6,138 nucleotides of DNA, taken from NCBI GenBank assembly GCA_003577005.1, contig QEUW01000436.1, forward strand, positions 1 through 6,138. The letters run 5' to 3'. The stretch comes from Chloroflexota bacterium. GTDB taxonomy: Bacteria; Chloroflexota; Anaerolineae; Caldilineales; Caldilineaceae. The notes beneath the pieces were generated by a model. The model saw only the letters and a program-made list of their open reading frames with translations. It made no database searches and was not told the DNA's origin. How positions within the stretch are numbered: position 1 is the stretch's first letter; each line of letters begins with the position of its first letter. The translations under genes and the position numbers were made by a program. Shown here piece after piece: positions 1-5,411 of the stretch.

Positions 1-1
1 G

Positions 2-493
2 CAGATCCGCCGCCAGCGCCCAGGTCTTATCCGCGACCGGCTGGAAGCCACAGCCAATCAGATCACAGATTGGCTCAGTAATCTCTACCAACTGGCCCTC
101 CGTCTGGACGCCTATCGCAATGACGATCTGTTGGATCGGGAACGCAGCGCCCTGCCCAAAGAGATCGAACGGCTGAACGCACAACGCAAGGCGGAGCGCA
201 ACCCAGCCGTCCAGACGCAGATCGACCAGGTCATCGAAAGCAAGGGCAAACACTGGCAGACCTTGCGCCAGCTCGACGCCCGCATGACCCAGGCGGTGCT
301 CCAACTGGAGCAAAGCCTCACGGCGCTGGCTACCATGTACAGCCAGGTGCAACTGATCGATGCGCAGAGCGTGGACAGCGGGCGCACCGAACGGCTGCAA
401 GCAGACATCCGCGAACAGGTGGCGCGCTTGAATGACCTGGTGGCGAGCATCAATGAAGTGTACGATTATCAAACAAAAGGGATTGAGGATTGA
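2..493 (+). CDS. C-terminal part of a coiled-coil protein of unknown function (5' end outside window)
   Basis: An open frame runs from the window edge to a TGA at 491-493, giving 163 visible residues. The gene clearly starts upstream, because the frame is open and protein-like before the internal TTG at 131. The visible part is almost entirely helical and rich in Glu, Gln, Arg, Leu and Ala with heptad-like spacing, for example around LPKEIERLNAQRK and in the final stretch ending near SINEVYDYQ. This suggests a long coiled coil. There is no membrane segment, no cysteine and no enzyme motif. The segment YSQVQLIDAQSVDSGR, about 45-60 residues from the end, looks like the most specific signature. 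I recall similar hypothetical proteins in Chloroflexota, but I cannot name a function. A structural or scaffold role, or a partner of a regulatory module encoded upstream, is possible but unproven. The stop codon lies inside the left arm of the hairpin that follows. Confidence 0.8.
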   Translation, partial: QIRRQRPGLIRDRLEATANQITDWLSNLYQLALRLDAYRNDDLLDRERSALPKEIERLNAQRKAERNPAVQTQIDQVIESKGKHWQTLRQLDARMTQAVLQLEQSLTALATMYSQVQLIDAQSVDSGRTERLQADIREQVARLNDLVASINEVYDYQTKGIED

Positions 494-582
494 GGGACTT
501 GGGGAGACTAGAGGAGATTGGATGGGCTTCTATCCATACTTTCCTCAATCTCCACCAATCTCCTCAGTCTCTCCAAATCTCT
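481..582. repeat. Long imperfect inverted repeat built from GATTGAG / GGAGATT-type units
   Basis: The left arm is purine-rich (about 493-525) and the right arm is pyrimidine-rich (about 552-582). The core is a perfect 11-bp match: GAGGAGATTGG (511-521) pairs with CCAATCTCCTC (555-565). After a one-base bulge at A510, GAGACT (504-509) pairs with AGTCTC (566-571). Pairing then continues outward to about 493/582 with wobbles and one C-A mismatch. The left arm opens with two tandem heptads, GATTGAG at 481-487 and 488-494, the second containing the upstream stop codon. The right arm repeats AATCTC about every 10 bases (547, 557, 576, with AGTCTC at 566). No T-run follows, so it is not a textbook intrinsic terminator, although it sits where one would end the upstream transcript. 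It could also be a degenerate palindromic intergenic element. Confidence 0.7.
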
Positions 583-624
583 TGGATTTCCAACGATCTG
601 CCAGTTTTCCTACCAAAAAATGCT

Positions 625-1770
625 ATGAACTACCGGATATCTATCTTTATCCTGCTCATCTTATCGCTGGTTTTAGGAGCCTGTCGCAACAGCAACGGCA
701 GCCAGACGCCCACGCGCGGGGACGCAATCGTCTATGTAGCTGTCCCATTGAGTGGCTTTCAGGCCAATGGTGGGCAGACGGTGCTGGGCGGCGTACGGCT
801 GGCCGCCGAAGAAATCAACCGCAACGGGGGCTTGCTGGGCTATCGAATTGTCGTCCGCCCGCTCGATGACGAGTCGGACAGCGATGTGGCGGTGGATCAG
901 GTAAGCACCATCGAGCAGGCGCTCAATAGCGGCGAGCGCGTCATTGGCGTCATTGGCCATCTCAATAGCGGGCAGACTGCGGCGGCCATGACCCGTTACC
1001 AAACGATGCCGCTGGTGGTAGTAACACCCACTGCCTCAGAAGAGAGTTTGACCTCGCGCGGCTACACGAATTTCTTCCGCGTCAATGCCAACGACAACGT
1101 CCAGGCTGCGGTAGATGCGGAGTTTCTGGTGGAGACGCTAGAGGCCAGCCGGGTGGCTGTGATCCACAACGACACCGACTATGGCAAGGGACTGGCCGCC
1201 TCGCTGGTGCGCGAACTGGAGGCGCGCGGCGCCACCGCAGCCATTCAGATCGAGGTTGCCGAGGGCCAGAGCCGCTATACGCAGGAGGTTGAACAGGTCA
1301 AAGCCGCCAACGCCGATGCCATTTTCTATGCCGGTTATGAGATCGAGGCCCCTTATTTACGCGCCGAATTGGTCGAGGCCGGCGTCACTCTCCCCATGCT
1401 CGCCAGCGACGGCGCCTTTCTCGCCGCAACGATCGACGAATCCAATGGAACCGCCGAAGGGATGTATGTCAGCGCCTTCGCACCCAGCCCGCGCAACGTC
1501 GCTGACGCCCGCTGGATCGAAGCCTACCAGGCCGTCGAATATCGCAACCCCGACACCTATTCGGTCAACGGCTATGTCGCCATGCAGGTGTTGGCCGCGG
1601 GCGCCCGCCGGGCCGATTCGCTCGATGCTGCTGCGATTGCAGAGGCGCTGCGCCAGAATGCGGTAGAAACGCTGCTCAATAGTCTGCGCTATCAGGAAAA
1701 TGGCGACCTGGCCGAACCGAAGATCTGGATCTATCAGGTGGTCGATGGGGAGTTCCAGCAGGTAAGATAA
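625..1770 (+). CDS. LivK-type ABC transporter substrate-binding lipoprotein (branched-chain amino acid / amide family)
   Basis: This 381-residue protein is a type I periplasmic-binding fold of the Peripla_BP_6 (LivK) family. It captures a small extracytoplasmic ligand, typically a branched-chain amino acid, amide or urea, for an ABC importer. The chosen ATG at 625 gives a short positive N-region (Arg4), a hydrophobic core (residues 5-17) and the lipobox LGAC with Cys20, so the mature protein should be lipid-anchored outside the cytoplasmic membrane. The linker after Cys20 is polar. Family landmarks are the opening VYVAVPLSGFQANGGQ, the GHLNSGQT ligand-contact region (111-118), the TPTASEESLTSRGYTNFFRV segment and NDTDYGKG at 182-189 in the second lobe. 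An in-frame TTG at 490 would add 45 residues encoded by the hairpin and would bury the signal peptide, so I rejected it. No convincing Shine-Dalgarno site precedes 625. No permease or ATPase gene is adjacent, so within this window it is an orphan. The ligand cannot be read from sequence alone. Confidence 0.88.
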   Translation: MNYRISIFILLILSLVLGACRNSNGSQTPTRGDAIVYVAVPLSGFQANGGQTVLGGVRLAAEEINRNGGLLGYRIVVRPLDDESDSDVAVDQVSTIEQALNSGERVIGVIGHLNSGQTAAAMTRYQTMPLVVVTPTASEESLTSRGYTNFFRVNANDNVQAAVDAEFLVETLEASRVAVIHNDTDYGKGLAASLVRELEARGATAAIQIEVAEGQSRYTQEVEQVKAANADAIFYAGYEIEAPYLRAELVEAGVTLPMLASDGAFLAATIDESNGTAEGMYVSAFAPSPRNVADARWIEAYQAVEYRNPDTYSVNGYVAMQVLAAGARRADSLDAAAIAEALRQNAVETLLNSLRYQENGDLAEPKIWIYQVVDGEFQQVR

Positions 1771-1814
1771 ATGCGGAGGCGCAATCCGTTTCATTGGGCA
1801 AAGCCGCAGTCGAT

Positions 1815-1844
1815 TAGACACTCGCAGCCGTGATCAAGTAAGAT
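1815..1844 (+). promoter_or_regulatory. Candidate sigma-A promoter for the S9 peptidase gene
   Basis: TAGACA at 1815-1820 matches 5 of 6 positions of the -35 consensus. TAAGAT at 1839-1844 matches 4 of 6 of the -10 consensus, with an 18-base spacer. Transcription would begin near 1851 and leave a leader of about 50 bases. This is a consensus match by eye only. Confidence 0.35.
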
Positions 1845-1880
1845 AACGCCACCGATCAACCGCCCACCGTTGTCAATTCG

Positions 1881-1891
1881 AAAGGCGAAGG
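1881..1891 (+). promoter_or_regulatory. Twin ribosome-binding site for the S9 peptidase
   Basis: AAAGG (1881-1885) lies 8 bases before the ATG at 1894, and GAAGG (1887-1891) lies 8 bases before the ATG at 1900. Either start could be used. The site argues against the TTG at 1870, which has no such sequence upstream. I prefer 1900 because family members usually begin a few residues before the APYG motif. Confidence 0.5.
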
Positions 1892-1899
1892 CTATGCCA

Positions 1900-3837
1900 A
1901 TGAATACAACCGTTGCCCCCTATGGCACCTGGCGCTCACCGATTGTCGCCGAGATGTTGGCCGCCGCGGCCGTGAGTCTGAGCGCGCTCTCTGTCTCCGA
2001 CGGGGTTGTCTACTGGATCGAAGGCCGCCCGTTGGAAAAAGGGCGCTCGGTGCTCGTTAGACGCACACCCGACGGCCAGATTAGCGATGTGACCCCCACC
2101 GACTTCAACGCTCGTACGATGGTGCATGAGTATGGAGGCGGAGCGTATGTGGTCCACGAGGGTGTCGTCTACTTTTCAAACTTTGCCGACCAACGGCTCT
2201 ACCGCCAAACACCTGGTGGTGCCCCGAACCCAATCACGCCAGAGCCGCCCAGCCCGCGCGCAGTTCGCTATGCCGATGGTCGTGTTACCGCCGATGGGCG
2301 TTTCCTCATCTGTGTGCGCGAACGCCATGAAGAGACGGGGGTGGTCAATGAACTGGCTGCCATTGCCCTCGACGGTTCAGGCGCCGGCCGGACCATTGCC
2401 GCAGGGTACGCCTTCTATTCCAACCCGCGCATCAGCCCCGACGGCAAGTCGCTTGCCTGGCTCTGCTGGCAGAATCCGCAAATGCCGTGGGATGGTACCG
2501 AACTGTGGATGGCCGACCTTGGAGCCGATGCAGAATTGTCCAACCCCAGGCGTATCGCCGGCGGCCCCACCGAGTCACTCTTCCAGCCCGAGTGGAGCCC
2601 GGACGGCACGCTCTATGTGATCTCCGACCGGACAAACTGGTGGAATCTTTATCGGGTTGTGGACAATGCACTCGAGCCGGTGGCTCCAATGGAAGCCGAA
2701 TTTGGCGAACCGCAGTGGGTCTTTGGCCAGTCGCGCTACACCTTCCTACCCGATGGCCGGGTCGCCTGCCTCTACAGCCAGAATGGGTTGGACTATCTCG
2801 GGCTGATCCAGCCCGGCAGCCGCGCGGTCGAGCCAGTTCCCTGCGACTATACGGCGCTGCACTGGCTCCGCAGCGATGGGGAGCGGCTCTGGCTTATCGG
2901 CGGCAGCCCCACCAGCGGCCCCGCCGTCTTTGCGCTCGACCCCAAGAGCGGAACAGTCGAGATTATCAAGCGTGGTTTGCACACCGACGTGGACCTGTCC
3001 TTCTTTTCCGCCCCCCACCCCATCGAATTTCACACCGAAGAGGAGAAGACGGCGCACGCGCTCTTTTACCCACCAACAAATCCACACTTTTCGGCGCCAC
3101 CGGATGAACGACCGCCGCTCCTAGTCATCTGCCACGGTGGGCCGACGGGAGCGACATCCGCGCAGTTGTCGCTGAGCGTCCAATACTGGACGAGCCGGGG
3201 AATTGGCGTGGTGGATGTCAACTATGGCGGCAGCACCGGCTATGGCCGCGAGTACCGCCAACGGCTCAACGGCAACTGGGGAATTGTGGATGTGATGGAC
3301 TGCATCAACGCCGCCCGTTATCTCATCGAGCAGGGGCTGGCCGATGCCAAGCGAGTTGCCATTCGCGGGGGCAGCGCTGGCGGCTATACAACGTTGCGGG
3401 CGCTCACCTGGCAAGACTTTTTTGCCGCGGGGGCAAACTACTTTGGGCTGGCCGAACTCGAGGCATTTGTGGACGATACACACAAGTTCGAGGCGCGCTA
3501 CCTCGACACCCTGGTCGGCCCGTACCCGGAGCGCAAGGACCTTTACTACGAGCGTTCGCCCGTCAATTTTGTGGACAAGCTAAACGTACCCGTGATCGTC
3601 TTGCAGGGGCTTGAGGATAAGATCGTGCCGCCGTCGCAGTCGGAGATCATCGTCGAGGCGCTCAAGAAAAAAGGGCTGCCGCACGCCTACCTGGCCTTTG
3701 AAGGCGAGCAGCACGGCTTCCGCAAGGCGGAAACGATCATCCGCGCTGCCGAGGCCGAACTATACTTTTATGGAAAAGTCTTTGGCTTTGAACCGGCAGA
3801 CGAGATCGAACCGGTGCCGATCGAGAATCTGCCGTGA
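1900..3837 (+). CDS. S9-family (prolyl oligopeptidase-like) serine peptidase, dipeptidyl/acylaminoacyl-peptidase type
   Basis: This 645-residue cytoplasmic serine peptidase belongs to the DAP2/acylaminoacyl-peptidase group (COG1506-like), which cleaves short peptides. Its N-terminal part, roughly residues 35-360, is a beta-propeller carrying PD40/TolB-like repeats, seen as RISPDG (177-182) and EWSPDG (231-236). The C-terminal part, about 390-640, is an alpha/beta-hydrolase. The expected parts are all present: HGGP at 412-415 for the oxyanion hole, the nucleophile motif GGSAGG with Ser492, the acid Asp573 in GLEDKIVPP, and His605 in GEQHGF. NYGGSTGYGREYR is also typical of the family. The full length and intact triad indicate an active enzyme. 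There is no signal peptide or membrane helix. The start could instead be the ATG at 1894, two residues longer. It has no functional link to its neighbours that I can see. Substrate preference (dipeptidyl release, acylated N-termini or oligopeptides) cannot be decided here. Confidence 0.93.
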   Translation: MNTTVAPYGTWRSPIVAEMLAAAAVSLSALSVSDGVVYWIEGRPLEKGRSVLVRRTPDGQISDVTPTDFNARTMVHEYGGGAYVVHEGVVYFSNFADQRLYRQTPGGAPNPITPEPPSPRAVRYADGRVTADGRFLICVRERHEETGVVNELAAIALDGSGAGRTIAAGYAFYSNPRISPDGKSLAWLCWQNPQMPWDGTELWMADLGADAELSNPRRIAGGPTESLFQPEWSPDGTLYVISDRTNWWNLYRVVDNALEPVAPMEAEFGEPQWVFGQSRYTFLPDGRVACLYSQNGLDYLGLIQPGSRAVEPVPCDYTALHWLRSDGERLWLIGGSPTSGPAVFALDPKSGTVEIIKRGLHTDVDLSFFSAPHPIEFHTEEEKTAHALFYPPTNPHFSAPPDERPPLLVICHGGPTGATSAQLSLSVQYWTSRGIGVVDVNYGGSTGYGREYRQRLNGNWGIVDVMDCINAARYLIEQGLADAKRVAIRGGSAGGYTTLRALTWQDFFAAGANYFGLAELEAFVDDTHKFEARYLDTLVGPYPERKDLYYERSPVNFVDKLNVPVIVLQGLEDKIVPPSQSEIIVEALKKKGLPHAYLAFEGEQHGFRKAETIIRAAEAELYFYGKVFGFEPADEIEPVPIENLP

Positions 3838-3838
3838 T

Positions 3839-3868
3839 GGACGATGGACGATAGACGGTGGGCGATAG
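3839..3868. repeat. Four degenerate 7-bp tandem units (GGACGAT-like)
   Basis: Directly after the peptidase stop codon come GGACGAT (3839-3845), GGACGAT (3846-3852), AGACGGT (3853-3859) and GGGCGAT (3860-3866), then AG. The first two units are identical and the rest differ by one or two bases. The third and fourth form the left arm of the hairpin described next, so the tandem array and the palindrome share the same building block. Confidence 0.7.
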
Positions 3869-3892
3869 CCTCTCGTCTACCGCCCACCGTCT
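3853..3892. terminator. Hairpin between convergent genes, probable bidirectional terminator
   Basis: AGACGGTGGGCGATAG (3853-3868) pairs with CTACCGCCCACCGTCT (3877-3892) across an 8-base loop. That is 16 positions with a single A-C mismatch on the + strand, which becomes a U-G wobble when read from the - strand. It lies between the end of the S9 peptidase gene and the end of pdxA, and the pdxA stop codon (TAG, 3879-3877) is inside the right arm. A clean U-tract is missing on both sides, so termination would be intrinsic but imperfect, or factor-assisted. Confidence 0.5.
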
Positions 3893-4896
3893 CTTGCTTT
3901 CGCCATCTGCACGGCCACGTCGATAGCCGCCAACATGCTCTCCTCACGCGCCTGGCCGGCGCCTGCGATGTCAAACGCTGTACCATGATCCACGGACGTG
4001 CGGATGATCGGCAGTCCGATGCTGACGTTGACACCACTGTCGAAAGCCAATAGCTTCATGGGAATGTGTCCCTGGTCGTGGTACATGGCGACGACGATGT
4101 CATATTCGCCCTTCACTGCCCGCAGAAAAACCGTGTCAGGCGGCAACGGGCCTGAGACATCGAGGCCCCGTCCGCGAGCCTGTTCGATGGCTGGTACAAT
4201 TTCCCTTGCCTCCTGGTCGCCAAAGAGACCACCCTCGCTGGCGTGGGGATTGAGGCCGGCGACAGCGATACGCGGGTGCGCCACACCCAACGCCTGGCAC
4301 GAACGCTGCGCCAGGTCGATCACTTCGGCCACGCGCGCTGTTGTCACGCGACGGATGGCTTCCTCCAGCGAGACATGGGTGCTGACGTGGACGACGCGCA
4401 GCTTTGGCCCGGTCAGCAACATGCTGACCTTCTCGGCGCCGGTGCGCTCGGCCAGCAGCTCGGTGTGCCCGGCATAATGGAAGCCGGCCAGGTTCATCGC
4501 CTCTTTATTGAGCGGCGCCGTGACGACCGCATCTACCTTCCTTGCCAGCGCCAGGTCGCAAGCGGTCAAGACGTACGCCACCGCTGCCCGACCGGCAGCC
4601 GCGCTCACCTGCCCCGGCTGGATTTCGGCGGGGTCAGCATTGCCCAAGTCGAGCAGGGTGATGGTTCCGGGTGTGTAGGAGCCTGTGGCTGGGGTCTGTA
4701 CGGCCTCATATGCCTGCGCTGCAACACCCAGCCATGACGCCGCCCGCGCCAGAATCCGCCGGTCGCCAATGACCAGTGGGCGGCACTGTTCATAGACCTT
4801 GCCGTGCCGGAGTGCCTTGACAACGATTTCTGGTCCAATGCCTGCCGGGTCGCCGAGGGTGATGGCTAAGAGAGGTCGGATGGATGAATTCATCAT
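3877..4896 (-). CDS. pdxA: 4-hydroxythreonine-4-phosphate dehydrogenase
   Basis: PdxA oxidises 4-phosphooxy-threonine with NAD(P)+. The product loses CO2 to give 3-amino-2-oxopropyl phosphate, which PdxJ joins with deoxyxylulose phosphate to form pyridoxine 5'-phosphate (the DXP-dependent vitamin B6 route). The enzyme is a cytoplasmic metal-dependent homodimer. The 339 residues match the usual length. Landmarks are TLGDPAGIGPE (13-23), AGHTE with His144-Thr145 for substrate phosphate/hydroxyl contacts, and three metal-binding histidines: His174 in STHVSLEEA, His218 in GLNPHASEGG and His273 in MYHDQGH. These match E. coli His166, His211 and His266 with a near-constant offset. The C-terminal block SVDHGTAFDIAG is also diagnostic. 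The start is the first of two adjacent ATG codons at 4896. Its upstream Shine-Dalgarno site is weak. Many bacteria use PdxA2 paralogues for sugar-acid phosphates such as D-threonate or D-erythronate 4-phosphate, so that role cannot be excluded because no other B6 gene is visible here. The gene points against its neighbours and is probably monocistronic in this window. Confidence 0.94.
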   Translation of the reverse strand: MMNSSIRPLLAITLGDPAGIGPEIVVKALRHGKVYEQCRPLVIGDRRILARAASWLGVAAQAYEAVQTPATGSYTPGTITLLDLGNADPAEIQPGQVSAAAGRAAVAYVLTACDLALARKVDAVVTAPLNKEAMNLAGFHYAGHTELLAERTGAEKVSMLLTGPKLRVVHVSTHVSLEEAIRRVTTARVAEVIDLAQRSCQALGVAHPRIAVAGLNPHASEGGLFGDQEAREIVPAIEQARGRGLDVSGPLPPDTVFLRAVKGEYDIVVAMYHDQGHIPMKLLAFDSGVNVSIGLPIIRTSVDHGTAFDIAGAGQAREESMLAAIDVAVQMAKARDGGR

Positions 4897-4905
4897 TGGC
4901 AGTGA

Positions 4906-4934
4906 TTTCCATTGTACAGCAGATCACGTATAAT
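4906..4934 (+). promoter_or_regulatory. Sigma-A-type promoter for the RHH-like/HNH pair
   Basis: A perfect -10 hexamer, TATAAT at 4929-4934, sits 17 bases after TTTCCA at 4906-4911, which matches 4 of 6 positions of the -35 consensus. Transcription should begin near 4941, giving a leader of about 50 bases before the ATG at 4992. The -35 lies only ten bases from the pdxA start codon, so the two transcription units share this short divergent region. Confidence 0.6.
4911..4916 (-). promoter_or_regulatory. Possible -10 element for pdxA
   Basis: Read on the minus strand, 4916-4911 is TACAAT, a 5-of-6 match to the -10 consensus, about 14 bases upstream of the pdxA ATG. No acceptable -35 is found at the right distance. 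If used, the leader would be under ten bases, nearly leaderless, which would fit the weak Shine-Dalgarno site. It would overlap the opposing promoter spacer. Confidence 0.2.
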
Positions 4935-4978
4935 CGATACAGCCGATGTGCAGGATGACAGTTTCAGTTTTGTGCGCC

Positions 4979-4983
4979 GGAGA
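4979..4983 (+). promoter_or_regulatory. Ribosome-binding site of the RHH-like gene
   Basis: GGAGA at 4979-4983 precedes the ATG at 4992 with about 8-9 bases between, a normal distance. It supports 4992 as the true start. Confidence 0.55.
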
Positions 4984-4991
4984 TTCTCGTT

Positions 4992-5408
4992 ATGACAACG
5001 GTCCTACTAGACCTTCCACAAGAGCTGTATGAACATGCACTAAGAGCCGCCCAGACGAGCGACCGCCCCGTCGAACAAATTCTTGTTGAATGGATTCAGC
5101 CGCCGGTTGGCATACCATCCGACAGACAACAAAACGATGTCGAAGTGCAGCTTGCTGAACTGGAACGTTATACAAGTGATGAGTTGATACGAATTGCAAC
5201 GGCAAGACCGCCAACAGCCGATTCCCAGCGATTGCAGTTTCTGCTCAGCGAGCAGAAACAACGGTCGTTGTCGGTCGCTGAGCGGCGCGAGGCCGAACAA
5301 TTGGTTATGCTCGAGGATTTGCTGACGTTACGAAAAGCGAAGGCGCTTTATTTGCTCAAGCAGCGCAACGCCCTCCCCGATGATCTCGTAAAGGCCACAC
5401 TTGCATAA
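4992..5408 (+). CDS. Small ribbon-helix-helix-like protein preceding an HNH nuclease
   Basis: This is a 138-residue soluble protein of unknown function. The first 36 residues read as a short strand (TTVLLDLP), a helix (about 10-22) and a second helix (about 26-36). That is the order of a ribbon-helix-helix (CopG/MetJ-type) DNA-binding domain, although the match is by pattern only. The rest is mainly helical and highly charged, with LSEQKQRSLSVAERREAEQL followed by RKAKAL (114-119) and a short tail. I recall similar proteins in Chloroflexota and cyanobacteria, with an RHH-like start, a motif like L..LL....Q..L...E...L and a late R/LRKA, often directly before a small HNH gene. Only 3 bases separate its stop from the next start, so translation is likely coupled. 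It has its own promoter and its GC content is lower than that of pdxA. Antitoxin, autorepressor or nuclease-targeting roles are hypotheses, not established functions. Confidence 0.75.
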   Translation: MTTVLLDLPQELYEHALRAAQTSDRPVEQILVEWIQPPVGIPSDRQQNDVEVQLAELERYTSDELIRIATARPPTADSQRLQFLLSEQKQRSLSVAERREAEQLVMLEDLLTLRKAKALYLLKQRNALPDDLVKATLA

Positions 5409-5411
5409 CCA

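Larger units (their letters stand above)
1771..1899. other. Intergenic spacer between the livK-like and S9 peptidase genes
   Basis: The 129-base gap holds no convincing ORF, RNA gene or strong terminator; only weak stems of about 4-5 bp are visible near 1772-1783 and 1832-1858. It contains the candidate promoter at 1815-1844, the 12-mer ACCGCCCACCGT at 1859-1870 that recurs at 3879-3890, and the ribosome-binding region of the next gene. It suggests the peptidase is transcribed separately from the lipoprotein gene. Confidence 0.5.

Noticed and set aside
131..133. TTG as the start of the first gene
   Set aside because: The frame is open and equally protein-like back to the window edge, so this is an internal codon of a truncated gene.
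481..582. CRISPR array or insertion-sequence ends
   Set aside because: The repeat units are only 6-10 bases, degenerate and without spacers, and no transposase or target-site duplication is visible.
490..624. In-frame TTG start that would extend the lipoprotein by 45 residues
   Set aside because: The extension is encoded by the hairpin spacer and would place the signal peptide and lipobox internally. The ATG at 625 gives a textbook lipoprotein start.
1357..1821. 154-residue minus-strand frame opposite the end of the livK-like gene
   Set aside because: It is antisense to a well-supported gene and has no family resemblance or ribosome-binding site; a GC-driven open frame.
1870..1872. TTG as the start of the S9 peptidase
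   Set aside because: No ribosome-binding site precedes it, and the codons between it and 1894 contain the ribosome-binding sites for the later ATG codons.
2487..3107. 206-residue plus-strand reading frame inside the S9 peptidase gene
   Set aside because: It is an Arg/Pro/Ala-rich shadow of the true frame in GC-rich DNA, with no recognisable motif.
4243..4737. 164-residue plus-strand frame opposite pdxA
   Set aside because: pdxA is certain on the other strand with all metal ligands present; the opposing frame looks like a compositional artefact.
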